The notes beneath the pieces were generated by a model. It did no database searches and had not been told where the DNA came from. It was given only the letters and a program-made list of their open reading frames with translations. The position numbers and the translations under genes were made by a program. From Lindgomyces ingoldianus (taxonomy: Eukaryota > Ascomycota > Dothideomycetes > Pleosporales > Lindgomycetaceae), in assembly GCF_010093535.1 (NCBI RefSeq), contig NW_022985192.1, forward strand, positions 479,369 through 543,368: DNA of 64,000 bases, read 5' to 3'. Of the stretch, positions 1-11,754 are shown piece after piece. The first letter of the stretch is position 1, and every line of letters begins with the position of its first letter.

Positions 1-239
1 GTCGCTGTGGGGAGATTTCGGGAGCATTCGCATGGGAAGTAAGTGGGTCAATTGCTTCAGCAAATGGCCTTCATCTGGCTCTACTATAGGTTGGCATCAC
101 ACTACGCATTTTTCAAACTTTTTTTTTACTAGCGACCCCAAAGTTATCGTGGACCTGACATGTGCCAAAAAGAATATGGCGTGTGCAACCCTGTCTCTCC
201 ATCTATCAGTTTTATCAACCTTGCTCCTCTACAAATGAC
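1..239. other. Left-edge stretch without a supported gene
   Basis: I see short open frames only, with no recognisable motif or exon chain. It could belong to a gene lying outside the window. Confidence 0.3.
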
Positions 240-246
240 TCATCGA

Positions 247-980
247 GCATATGCTTGCATCATCCAGTTTGCCTTCTCTAGCCCCGTCATGCTCCACCAA
301 CTTCATCTCCAACGGTGATTTGAAGCCCGGCAACCTGGGTCCCTGGAACTAAAACATCGTCAACAGTGCAATCACCACCGATTTCTGAGCGGGATCCGCA
401 TTCATAACATCGCCATATGATTGGATCTATCATCTCAACATGTTCACAGCATCATCACCCATTATCGTTATTACCCAACTTCTCCCAAGACTCAGGAACA
501 ATAGTCTAATGTTTCGCACACTTCAAACAGCCCAGCGATTGGATGTGCAAACGAGGAGCCGATTTAGTAACTATGAGGGTAGGTGGTCAGACATGTGGCT
601 TAGCTAGCTCCTGAGTGGCGAATCGTTGGCAAGGTATTGGTTCTACGACGAATGTTCCGGTTGGCGTCGGTAATTCGGTTGTGCAGGTTTCCATTTATTT
701 TGACACCTTCCGCAGATATCTCTCTCTCAGCGCTGGCTTGGGTGGAATTGAGGTTTTCGAGATGGGCTCCAATGGAGAGCCCCAGTGTACAAATGGAATT
801 AGAACACACCAAGTCCAGGCTCTGAGATTGGGGTGAGCACAACTAGCTCTTCAAGTATAACTACAACCGTCGCCCCATCCACAACACCTTCCCCAACAGC
901 CATACCCCCGTCCTCTTACCCCTGTGCAACCTCCCCACAAGTTGTGGATCCAAAACAGGCCTCCTCCTCTCCTAGACCTC
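247..980 (+). pseudogene. Decayed remnant of a secreted, Ser/Thr/Pro-rich fungal protein
   Basis: Around 256-351 one frame reads a Ser/Cys-rich stretch followed by NFISNGDLKPGNLGPWN and then a stop. This resembles the NxISNGDFETGxLxPW motif that opens jelly-roll (galactose-binding-like or CBM-like) modules of fungal secreted proteins. After several stops, another frame at about 846-975 reads a Ser/Thr/Pro-rich linker containing ITTTVAPSTTPSP. I see no continuous open frame or convincing introns joining the pieces, so I read it as a degraded gene. The stop after the motif would be a single C-to-T change if the codon was CAA, which is inference. The homology rests on one short motif. Confidence 0.35.
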
Positions 981-2007
981 CACTAGCCCATCGATAGCGA
1001 CCAATTGCAATCCTCAATTTTATTGGTTCTTGTATGCATATGCGTTCATGTAGATCTTATCCGACTATTGTTTTCTCGGGATACTACATTCATACCTACA
1101 ACAGAGCTCTACCAAACAGGTCTTCCTCTGTTAAGCCTGTTGCTGTAATAAGACCGAAAGCGAAGATGCTACAGCTTTCTTCATTACACCCAACCTGACA
1201 TGTTCCTCGTAAATTTCATTAGCACGTGTGGTACAATTCACAACAGATACCTTATCTTTAGTGACAGGGTGGCTTTGTGCAGCTATACACATGCATCAGA
1301 AGCATGGCCAGTAGTTCTCGGGAGGCTCCAGATCTCAAGTGACCTTATCAGCCATCGTTTACAGTCAGCATCACATGCATACCCACATGTACTTGTCCCC
1401 TACCCTGGGAAGAACAAATCAAAGCAATCAAAACAGGCATACCAGGCACGTTGACGAGAGATTGCGGTCTCTCTCATGATAAGGCGGGCCATAAAAAACA
1501 AAGAATTCACGGCCCCGAACCCAGCATCATCACCCAGAAGCCAGAACAAAAAGCGAGTGATATTGGTTGGATAATTCATATATCCATTCTTTGTTCACTT
1601 GATTCTGGCTGATTCCACTGGTTGGATTTCATGAATTCATAACACAAGATTCCGAGAGTTTCCCATCCCTCAGACCATCGAAAGAAAGTGTGGAAAAAGA
1701 CAGATAAGACGCCGATCCCCTGGATCCCACGGAGGCTAGTTCCACCTTGCCTGCCCATGAAAATCCCAGAAGAGTATTCCCAGAGAAGATAGTACATGAG
1801 TTTGTGACTGTATTGCCTGGAAATGTTCAAGCAGTCCATCTGATCAATCAAAGACAGCTGTTACCAGCTCTCAAAAGCAAGACAGAACGAGTGATAACGG
1901 ACTCGCAGTTCAGCCTATGAGAAGTGATCCATGCCATCAGTGATACCTTATTCTCCTCCCCGCACCCTCCGTCCCCAGACCATCCCTTTCGGGACGTCGT
2001 GGGGGGC
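981..2007. other. Intergenic, no supported gene
   Basis: Only scattered short ORFs without recognisable motifs. The right part is probably the 3' UTR and terminator of the minus-strand STF2-like gene. Confidence 0.4.
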
Positions 2008-2717
2008 TTACAACTTCTTGTTGGCGTCCTCCTCTTCGAGGCTCTGGGCGCTGTTGGCGCTGGATACCGTGCTCTCCTTATCGAGTTCTGCGCCCATGGG
2101 GCCGTGCAGTTCTTCTTCGAAAACGGGCTCTGGCTCGACCGTCTCGAACTTGGTCTTGAAGTCTTTCATGCCAGGGCCATGGGTGCTAGAGTTAGAGCGA
2201 CGGCGTGCATTGGCCATGGTGTAGCCAAGGTCTTCGAGTTCGTCGCCCTCGCGACCCCTGCCATATTCAATCATCGTCAGCGATGTGTCATGAATGGTGG
2301 AAGGGGTTGACGTAATGGGCGTTTCGGAAGAAAAGCAATGTGAAATGAGGATATGGAGGCGGGAAAGAAAGAATAGAGAACTTACCAGTTGCCCTTACCA
2401 CCGCCATTCTTCTTAGTCTTGGTTGGATCTTGGTCAGCGTGGCCGGATTTAGCAAAGTAGCGAGGCAGGTGCTCGTCCTCGTGGGCGGTGCCATCAGCAA
2501 GGCCGGAGTGGTCGCGGTCGGTGAACTTGTGAGAGCGAGTCACTGTTCAGACATCAGCAAGCGAAGAACAGGCAATGATATGATGCCAGGCATGATTCTT
2601 GAAGCTATTCAGCTCGCGGAGTCATCCCGGAGCTCTGCGGGGAAGAGCTCCTTCCAAGTATAGAGGAGAGGCAGGAGGAGGGAGATGCAAAGGGGACAAT
2701 GAGGCAGAAGACTTACT
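2008..2717 (-). CDS. STF2: STF2-like hydrophilin (ATPase-stabilising factor family), start codon split by an intron
   Basis: Exons on the minus strand are 2717 (one base), 2542-2386 and 2257-2008, giving 408 nt and 135 aa. The ATG is split: A at 2717, then an intron (2543-2716, GTAAGT...CAG), then TG. A second intron is 2258-2385. The protein starts MTRSHKFTDRDHSG and carries GGGKGNWGREGDELEDLG across the second splice, matching the GKGNWGKPGDEIDDL core of yeast Stf2/Tma10 as I remember it. A later KFE-type motif and an acidic, Lys/Ser-rich tail fit a small disordered hydrophilin. Yeast Stf2 is linked to F1F0-ATPase inhibitor binding and desiccation tolerance; the function here is inferred. 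A TATAAAA-like box on this strand lies near 3099-3105, so a long and probably spliced 5' UTR is likely. Confidence 0.85.
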
Positions 2718-3731
2718 GTTGGATTGATGTGACTGAGTTGGGTTGAAGTGAGGATGAGAGAGTCGATGGAGGGCGATGGAGGGTAGATGTAGTCAGGGAC
2801 AAGAAGGACACTATGGCGAATCGATCAGTGGGATGCTCTCGTGACCACGCTTGGGCCAATGATGGCGTTATTACGGACCACCATGGCAAGACGCCGGCGG
2901 TGAGGGAGTGTACCTTGCAGAAGCAGCGCAGATATGCGACAGTCGTCACAACAGGCGTAGGTGGTTTGTTGTTTGTTTGGAGCGGTCAGAGGTGTGTTGA
3001 TGGAAGAGCTATGCGGAAGGTAGGACGAAGCACCAGCCAAGAGAGCTCACGCGAGTTGTTTCAGGAGCGGGGTCTGCAGCGACGCAGAGCAACGGCGCTT
3101 TTTATATCAATTGAGTGAAATTGCAGCCTGATAGAAGATTCTAGCATTTGGCCGGCTGGTCAATAAACACAAGCGAGATTGAGGCTGTTGTCGCGGCGGA
3201 TCTGCAGTCACTGTAGCTGCAACAGCTTGCGGGATGGGGAGACGGCGACGTCATATTTGGCTCTTGCATCTCGTGTGAGCAGACTGAAGCTCTGCAAGTG
3301 ACAACGGCTAGAGAGATCACACGGGCGCAAGACAGCTCGTTCCGCCGCAAGTTCAGCTGCTCAATTGCCCTCGGGTTTCTTTTGCAATGCCCTCGTGAGG
3401 ACGCCGCCGTCGGCCGCTGACACTCTGGTCTTCTTGACGGGCTTTTGCGGCGCTTTACCCCAGACTTTCCATCGGCACCAAGTGGGTCCAGACGAAACGA
3501 GACAACTGCATGCCAAGCCCTTCTCACCTGACCACCGCATTACTCAGCACTCACTCCATTGCCGCCGTGCTTCTCCGAGGCCGGCGGAAGTCGCAAAGAA
3601 AAACATCTTGAACTCAAACTCCTCTCACCACTCTTATACCACGCTTCTCCGCAGCTTGCTCCTCACCCTCTGCAAGATTCATCGTCAAAGAATCTAGACA
3701 CCGCCTTTCTCAGCTGTGAGACAACCCCACC
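2718..3731. promoter_or_regulatory. Divergent promoter region between STF2-like and DRE2
   Basis: The left half is probably the 5' leader of the STF2-like gene: a TATAAAA-like box on the minus strand sits near 3099-3105, and a CAAG/GTACAC donor-like site suggests a 5'-UTR intron. The right half leads to DRE2. Several open frames here (for example 3141-3527) lack motifs and look like chance. Confidence 0.4.
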
Positions 3732-4735
3732 ATGACTCCCCGCACACTTCTCCTTGCCCCGCCGTCCATATCCGCCCACCCTGAAGTCCTAGACAAGGTG
3801 TACGAAATCCACGACCGCGCACATGCCGATCTCCAGATGCTCGACCGCCTCGCAGTGGGCCTCGTGAAGCTTCCCGCCTCCACGTATGACGTCGTGCTTC
3901 TTTTGACAGATGCCGATGGCACAACCAGAGAAAGTCACAAGTTACTAGGAAGGGACGTGATGACTAAAGTTGTTAGCACTCTGAAGGCCGGTGGGATTCT
4001 GAGAAGCCAAGATGGCGTCTTTGGCTTGACAAATTCTTCAGAGAAGACCGAGGCGATTCTGGCTGGGCTCGTAGATGGCAACGATGGCATGGTGAAGCCA
4101 GAGGAAGTCCAGAGCGTGTCTATACCCTTGAAGTTTGGCAAGAAAAAAACGAATGGGGTTGCCAATGGCGTGCGTGGCGCAACAAATGGCGATGGATCGG
4201 TACCACTGAACGGAAAGAGGAAAGAGGCCGAGCCTGCGGAGCCTGCGAAGCCGACCGGTGTTGGCTTTGTCGATTTCAGCGATGACCTGAATGACCCCAT
4301 TATCACCGGCGAGGATGATGAGCTGATTGACGAGGACGACTTAATCACAGAAGAAGATATGGCTCGACCCATCATCCAGCGTGAGTCCTCTACCCGTCTC
4401 TCGTCTACCCTAGCACTAACCTCTCAGCGCCCGAGTGCCGGCCCAAAGCTGGAAAGCGACGTCGCGCCTGCAAGGACTGCACCTGTGGTATGAAGGAGAA
4501 AATCGAAGCCGAAGATGCCGCCAAGCGAGCCTCAGCCGATAAAGCCCTTAACACAATGAAGCTAGGTGCCGACGACCTAGCTGAGGTGGACTTCACAGTT
4601 CAAGGCAAGGTCGGTAGCTGTGGAAACTGCGCGCTAGGAGACGCTTTCCGTTGCGATGGTTGTCCATATATCGGCCTCCCTGCTTTCAAGCCTGGTGAGG
4701 AGGTGCGGTTGCTGAATAATGATATCCAGTTGTGA
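3732..4735 (+). CDS. DRE2: Fe-S cluster assembly protein DRE2 (anamorsin/CIAPIN1)
   Basis: Exons are 3732-4380 and 4428-4735 with a 47-nt intron (GTGAGT...CTCAG), giving 318 aa. The N-terminal half (about 1-140) is the SAM-methyltransferase-like fold of anamorsin. An acidic linker with [20 protein letters not shown] follows. The C-terminus has the two cysteine sets: [18 protein letters not shown] (C-x11-C-x2-C-x-C, the 2Fe-2S site) and CGNC-x7-CDGC (the twin C-x2-C site). In the family, Dre2 works with the diflavin reductase Tah18 as electron donor for cytosolic Fe-S assembly. All cluster ligands are present and the length is typical. The intron lies just before the cysteine region, so skipping the second exon would remove both clusters. 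Confidence 0.96.
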
Positions 4736-4935
4736 TGTGTATTTTGAGGGCAAGTCCTTCAGTCGGCTCTTGCTAGAATTGGGCATTAATGGAGATAGGA
4801 AGGGCCATCCACAGGCATTCATTGGGACGGCGTCATAAGGGATCCACAGACTTCCAATGTGGATCAAGTATCTACCTTCTGCAACAAAACCATGTAGCCA
4901 CTATTCTTCGCATCTCGGGGAATTCGTTCATCACA

Positions 4936-6858
4936 TCATGCTCTATTTGTACCATCTCCCACACCCATATCCTCAGTATACACCTCCTGCTTCTCCTTCG
5001 CCTCCTGATGCAGATCTCGGATCTGCCCACCATCAATAACCACCTCTCGTTGATACACCGCGACCTCATCCTCATCCCCAAAGATAGCCGCAATCTCCTC
5101 TAACGGTAAGCCATTCGTGTTCGGAAACCAGATCCAGACGATGATGCCGCCAATAGTCCCTGGGATGATGAACACGAGGTAGAATTTCCAGCCGATGGTG
5201 ATAAAGGCTGTGGGCGCGGCTTGAAGCCAGATGATATTGGTGAAGGAGATCATGGCAACGCCAAGGGATACGCCTTTGGCGCGGAGGTGTGTGGGAAAGA
5301 GTTCACCGAGGTAGGCAAATTGGGTACCTTAGGAACAGAATGTTAATGCTGCTTTGAGAAGAATTATTGTCCGGAATATACGTACCATCGAGGCAGAAGC
5401 CATAGGGGATTTGGAAGAGAAAGAACATGGCTACCGCCGCCAGCAGTGCAGATTGATTGTTTGAAGGAACGAAGTTGGCGACTAGGGCTGCTTCTACGAT
5501 CAGGCAGGCCATGCAGCCAAGAATGCCAGCCGCAATATATTTATTGCGGGGGAAGCGGTCGACGAGTGGGATTGCCATAGTGTTGATACCGAGGGTTAGA
5601 GTCAACCATGCTGCCGGGTACAAAAGCTGTTTGACAGGAGAAAAGCCTAGGTTCTTGTACAAGGTTGGGCCGTAGTCTGAGGGTATGTTAGCAACTTGCC
5701 ACACGTTCTGTGATTCAGTACGTACTATTGATAACCAGCACACCAGAACATTGGATGAAGAATGTCGTGCCCACCGCTAGAAGTGCTCTTTTCCTATACG
5801 ACGGCTTCTTGAACATTCCCACCCAAGAGCTATCTAGCAACTTATCTATCGCAATCTGTTTCCGGATCTGGTAAAACTCTGATCTGGCATATTCGTTGTC
5901 TGGATCATTGGGATCGCTATGTAGGCGGTCAAGAATGATGCGTGCTTCATCAATCCGGTCTTTCATGATTAGCCATCTGGGGCTTTCGGGGATCCAAAAG
6001 AGGCCGCAGAGGAGGAAAAAGGGCCACGCGCACTGCAGAGCTAGCGGAGGTCGCCATTGGTTTTGGCCGCCTTAGCCGAAGTTAGAATAGGAGACGTTGA
6101 TAGGGGGAAAGGAAAGGAAAGTCTTACCACCCTTCCAGAAGAAAAATCCAAAGCCTACCCAGCCTTGTATGGTGTATCCAAGAACCAGGAACACGGCGTG
6201 GATGTCGACGAGCCCGGCTCTCATCTTCACAGGTACGACTTCCTAAAATAGGTCAGGATTGGTGGCATACATCAACAGCGCTCAAACCTTACATTCATCC
6301 AGATCTATATCTAACTATTAGTTGTGTTAATACGAATTAGTGGTTAGAGTACTCACAGGCACAGCTGCCAAGATCATGAATGCGCTTGCTCCAGCAATGA
6401 AACGAAAAGCGATGAATTCACCTATATGCGTGCTGCCTGATAGAACGGTACCAGATATGATGGCAAGAATGGCGCTCTGGGCTGTGTGTTAGCAGCCAAT
6501 CATTAATACGAGAGACAAGCATACAATTGCAATGCCCCATTTACGTCCCCATCGATCCGACACGATTGGAAGGAGAAGAGTGCCGACAACACCGCCAGCC
6601 TGGAAAAGACCATTGGTGGTGGATAAAAGATCAGTTCCATTGCTTCTGGTGTCAAGTTCAAAATACTTGATGAAAGATGGCTGTCCTAAGGCAAGTTTAA
6701 GTGTAGAACTTCCTGAAGCGAATTGTGCAAATACCTAGCGTCGTGCCGATAATTGAAGCTGTATATCCATAGCTCATAGATCCCAGACCCACAAAGCATA
6801 GAATGAGCACATTGAACGTATTGATGCGTTGGCTTCGGGCCCCACGGATGGAAGTCAT
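4936..6858 (-). CDS. Sugar-porter family MFS transporter, 8 exons including a 12-nt exon
   Basis: Exons in transcript order are 6858-6735, 6685-6525, 6476-6357, 6304-6293, 6242-6128, 6070-5726, 5676-5386 and 5327-4936, giving 1560 nt and 519 aa with seven introns of 48-58 nt. Landmarks are the start MTSIRGARSQRIN, the loop motif SDRWGRKWG after TM2, IWMNEVVPVKMR (its IWMN encoded by the 12-nt exon), the central PESPRWL signature, NNYGPTLYKNLGF in TM7, and DGTQFAYLGELFPTHLRAKG near TM10-11. It resembles fungal lactose/hexose permease-like proteins of the plasma membrane, but the substrate cannot be read from sequence. The reading frame is intact. The split at the 12-nt exon is supported by GT/AG sites on both sides and by the conserved WMNE motif. 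Confidence 0.93.
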
Positions 6859-7719
6859 GTTGTCTTGCTGAGCAGCAATGGAAAGTAGATAGGCGAAAAT
6901 CCCCAGACGTGACAGAATAGAAAAGGCTATGTCAAAATTATAACTGAATGCACAACACTAAACTCATCGGGAAACGATTACCATAGGGGCGCTTTGGTGA
7001 TGAGATGTGGGGAGGCACTAAGCTTGGACCCCTACACGCGGTCTTGCCCGCCACATGGTGTTATTCGTGCGTGGGTGCTGAGTCCATGTTGCGGGTGTTA
7101 AGGCGAAGACAAGGTGCTACTAGAATGGGCAGGGGAAGGTCAGTACTGGATGCTAATTTCCGGGTCGCAATGAACCTCCAATATCTTGTCCTGATTGTCG
7201 AATTGCCCTTAGAAAGACTCTGGGAATAAACTCCGAGCTAAAATATCAAGTGTTAGCCGATTTCACAGCGTGGATTAGCTCGTCTCCTTGAAAATGAGTT
7301 CGACTCGGCCCACCGACGTCGAGCAGAGCGAGTCGAAGCCTGGGACACAACCGAAGGCCAGCTACAAGGACAAGGAATATGACTGAAATAAATCGATGAT
7401 GTCGAGAAACAGTGATTCCCTGTCTGGAGACTGTTACTTTTTCTCAGTCCACGCGCCAATTATTTTACTCTGGTTGGGCATGCTACGAAGCGTAGGTCTA
7501 TGAGAGTCAACAGTTTGGGCATGCGCAGCGATCCAGATGTTGTCTCAGTCCGGAATCAGCACATAAATTTTACAAGTAAATAGGCCGTTAGAGGATGAGA
7601 TTGTTGAAGGTTTGAGGATATTTGAAGTTTTGTTGATGTCCGCTCTCCCTGAATTGATTCTGTTTCGGAAGAAAGAATTTGCACTCCGAGAAACACCCAA
7701 CATCGTTTCTTCTTCAGCG
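6859..7719. other. Intergenic, no supported gene
   Basis: It holds the upstream region of the sugar transporter and the downstream region of the cyclase pseudogene. Short ORFs without motifs only. Confidence 0.4.
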
Positions 7720-8895
7720 CTACCACATCATCATCGTTCTTAATAATGCATCAATAACTAATCGCGCCGTGCCTTCGAAAACTGCCAATGCATTTGGCGT
7801 TCTCGAAACTCCTCCCTTCAAGTTCAACGGCGCGCTGGAGAAGAAAAAGCTCCAATACTTCTGCGCCTCACATTCTTTTGCCAATGCTTCGAGATCCAAA
7901 GTTCTCCTATCGGCTATTCATTAATCAGCGAACAGTTCACATACTCATCCATGGAGTGCTTGCCATTCCCCAAAGGGCTATGTGGTCGTGTATACCTATC
8001 CTGGTTAGTTCTAATATATCCACCATGTTTCAACCTCGAATGAAGCACCTACGGCGAGGGAGCTGCGGCGGCCATGCCTCAAACCCAATTGCGTCTCCAG
8101 CAATTCCGGAAAAGTAATGGCTCCATAGCCACTCCACAGATTCTTCTGAGCCCTCGACACAGACATACTCCTTTCCGTTTATTATGTATTTGATGCGATC
8201 CTCATCATGTTCATTGTACCACTTGATCCAACCACTTTGGACAATCAGCAGATCCCCTGGTTTGAAAACAAGACCCTCCTCCTTTGCAACGGTCTCCAAA
8301 TCTTTCACAGTGATGCAATAACGGGACATCGCATTGTACTGTATACCTTGACGCTCGGCCCAGGAGCAGTAATCCAGCAGCACACCTCTTCCAACGATTT
8401 CTCCGCGCTTGCTCCAGTGATCAATTCCAATTCAGTCCGTTTGCAGCAGATCGTCGTGGTGGATATTGTTGTAATGCAGCCCTGTTTCTGTGTGCCCGAA
8501 ATGGCGGAGTCCATCCCATTGGCTTCCAGCTTGGGGATTAAGCTTAACTTCACCTTCATAGGAGTAATAGTGTTGAGTCTTCCTCCAGTCAATAATATTG
8601 TGTTCAACTCTAATCCGACCAAATCCAGGTTCTGCTACGTGCTCGAGACCCCAGTTCAAAATCACACTCTTTCCTGTCTTGATCTCCTTTCCTGCTTCAA
8701 CTACAACTTCTGGCGTCAAGAGGTTGAGCGTTCCAACCTCGTCGCGCACACAGCCACTATCAAACAGGCCCCATGCTGTTCCGTGGCTATCACGGTTGGT
8801 CAGACAGGATCGTCCTACAAACTAAGCGTTTCAGCATACGGCATACCCTTTACCACCGGCATATTTTTCCATTGTGGGGGATCAGAAGCCCTCAT
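7720..8895 (-). pseudogene. Putative cyclase-family (PF04199-type) gene, disrupted
   Basis: An exon chain can be followed: 8895-8840, 8786-8053, 7995-7964 and 7913-7720. Introns are 8787-8839, 7996-8052 and 7914-7963; the last begins GC (GCAAGC...AATAG). Family motifs appear in order: KGMPHGTAWGLFDSG, RDEVGTLNLLTPEVV, WDGLRHFGH, GDLLIVQSGW, GDAIGFEAWPP, IHDHIALWGM and FSSAPLNLKGGV. Two lesions are visible. An in-frame TGA at 8434-8432 stands where a sense codon is expected between LQTD and IGIDHW and is one transition from CGA. A one-base loss just after PIGEL near 7898-7902 shifts the frame before DLEALAKECE. Apart from these, length (about 338 codons) and phases are normal, so the inactivation looks recent. 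Sequencing error or a translated TGA are alternatives. Confidence 0.82.
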
Positions 8896-9672
8896 ATTCG
8901 TTAAGACTCAAAATAAAGCTAATATTGTGTAGATTCTTAACTCAGAGCGTCCAGATGCATTTGCTATTCAAAATACTACATCGCGACTCCTTCCACTCAA
9001 TTGCGCTAAAGCGTATTCGTTCCTCTTCCTCAATTCCTTATCCCCAAATTCTGGCTAATGTTTTCCTGCTGTACTTCGAACCACTAGAGCAACCAAGAGC
9101 ATCGGACTAAATCGAACCAGTAAGAACGCCAAGGTGTTTGGAGAAACTTCCCCATACCCCGCAGCCTGAAGCTACCCACATCACCTCGGCTGGTAATGTA
9201 GGAATTAAGAATCGTGAGCAAACCCTAGAGATGCACTAGTTTGCTTCGATTCTTGTGCATAAAGGAGACAGGGTGTTTACTGTTTCAACTAGCTCAGCCA
9301 GTGCCACCCTATGATAAGGACGGACTCCATTTTGGACTTGAGTTGGACTCAGTTTGATATAGGCGCTACAGGGAAATGATAGGCTTGTTCTTGTTTTTAT
9401 TGACTGAAGTAGAGCTCCCTCTAATCTCGAAACTTTTCTGCTCCATCCTTAGTGTTCGATTCTTTTGCATGCTGGGATTCTAATACGTCCCATTATGATG
9501 CCTATCAAATCTCAACACACATGAGCGTAATATTCTCAACTAGCTCTTTCTTAAAGGCTCACCACGTTCAGGAAATCAACTAGTATGAGTTGAGACGAGT
9601 AATAACAATATCTCGTTATCTCTAAACAATTAGGTCCCTAGGTTAAGCGCGTCGGCTTTAGTCTGCAGAAGC

Positions 9673-9714
9673 TCGGCGTGAAAGCTAGAGACTCGCTGTT
9701 GGTTTTCACGCCGA
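9673..9714. repeat. Perfect 11-bp inverted repeat with 20-nt spacer
   Basis: TCGGCGTGAAA (9673-9683) and its exact reverse complement TTTCACGCCGA (9704-9714) are separated by 20 nt. It could fold as a hairpin or bind a dimeric regulator. No gene start lies close by. Confidence 0.7.
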
Positions 9715-10861
9715 ACCACATCTTAGATCTGTTACATATCTGGGGCGGTATGTATAGGTGCTGCGTTTTCAGGAGCAATCCCTGCCTTCGAAGTAACCGA
9801 GGGTAGAATAAGACTTGCGCGCTTGTTTAAGGATTTTAGCTAATGGTAGACGAAGACTGTTGGACCAAAAGTTTCCCTCATCTGCTCACCTCTCCTCAGC
9901 ACGGGTCTCAAAGCGGCATCACAAGCGTGTATTCCAAAGTTTTGAATACTCCTCCTTCAGATGTCCAAAACCTGTCAACTACCGGGCTTCAAGTCTGGCG
10001 AATCTTTGTAGGCACGGAACCTGAAGTATAGAACTGGCGCTAACCTTTCTTTCACAGTCACTGAATCCCGCACACATTTCGGAACTACCAATTTCTCCTT
10101 TGGAGCAACAGGTCTTCCCAAAGTGTTACGGTTACCCATTCGGACTTGATATGGAACAGGGAGCAAATCATTCCGATACAATTTCTCGGAACGCTGACTT
10201 GGGTTCCTACCTCTGTACCATGCATCTGACAAACATATGCCGTGTTTATTACGATGAAGCAGAATATTTCAGTCCAGATTGGGAAAGCCTTCCACCGCGA
10301 AGAATATCACCAACAAATTTAAAACCATAAGGTCTATAGAGCCTTTCACTCCCTATTTGAGGGGGAATTTTTCAGATACTGTTGTGAAGATAAGATACCC
10401 TCCAAATCACTCCCCTAATAGTGGTAAAGCTAAGCAAAAGCCCTCGAAATCTCCAAATACAACCTCTTTTCTGTCCGCGAAATGCTCTGCGGTTGGGCGC
10501 CCCTCGGCGGAGTCTTCAAAGTGAAGTAAAGCAGAACATCGGCGTAAGTGTCACACAGGGCTGGGGGCTCAGCGAAACAATATGCACAGTTACTGGTGTT
10601 CGTACGGACATGTAACCTCCCAAGGGAAGTGACGGTGTGCTAATTCCCAGGAGATGTTGCTACCTGAAATCCCAGAGCTTATGAGCGGGAAATGCAAAAG
10701 GAAGGTCTTGAGGTAATAGGCTCATAGGGACTGAGAAGCTATTGAGGGGATTGGAAACAGCGATAGCAAAGCACAGTTGTGAGTAGGTTCGCGATTTCTT
10801 CAAATACCTGGGACTGTTAGTAGACTCAAAAAATCTTATCCCTAAAACCCACTCTCAGACT

Positions 10862-10895
10862 CTAGGGTAGTTTTAACAGACAGGCTCTACCCTAG
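10862..10895. repeat. 9-bp inverted repeat
   Basis: CTAGGGTAG (10862-10870) pairs with CTACCCTAG (10887-10895) across 16 nt, in a region without genes. Confidence 0.55.
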
Positions 10896-11754
10896 TCAAG
10901 TTCTATATTTTACAGTAACATGCTATTATGCCACTAGGAGCTCATCTTCGGTTGCATACCTCGACGAAGCATGCTTCCTCTTACCTATCTTTCCACTCGC
11001 ATAACATCCCATCGCCACTCCAACTGCTATCAGCCTCTCCCTTCTCTAAGCCTCGCTACTCCTTCATCTGGTCTCGCTTGTGATCACTCACCGACACAGG
11101 CAGCAGACCTTCGAATCTGCCGAGGTTGATCCAGCAAGAGGCAGAAGCGTATCGAACGTTCCAAATCTTTCTCCGACGTTGATCCGGAGGTCTTTCGCTT
11201 AGCTCGTCCGTGATTCTGACGCTGCTGCCTGGCCTCCCACCAACTATATAAATCCGCTGACTCCCCCACCCAGACGCTCTTCTCCTTTTCTCCAGCTTCC
11301 TTTGCCAATTCTGGCTTAGATCAAGTGTAGTATCTGTTCTAGTTCGAGTGATATCGAGCTCGTGTTTACGGACACAGTTTCATATTACTTCATTTTTGAA
11401 CCTCGTCTTCCTCTCCCTGAGCTTGCTCATAGTTGCAGACACAGTGACGCTGGCCCTTGCACTGCCGCTAGCTGTCGCGAACCTCCTGTTTGCTTTTTCA
11501 TTGAGACATCTGGATTGTCTGGATGCTTGAGGAAGAAGTCCTTATTGGGTTGAAGTAAAGGCGCATGAGTGTGGATGGTTTCAGGGTGCCGTGACGACTT
11601 TAGACAGTATGTTCATTCATGAAGTGCCGTGTTGCCACCAAAAAGGTCAAGCGTGAGGAGGCTGAGCGTTGCGACCATCTAACGCACACTGTGCGGGTAA
11701 AGGGGGCCAGCCTGGTGTCACGTCAGTGTCTAGATTTCCAGGACTAAGAATTAA

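Noticed and set aside
3141..3527. 128-codon minus-strand ORF upstream of DRE2
   Set aside because: Basic, motif-free, with competing plus-strand frames; likely promoter sequence.
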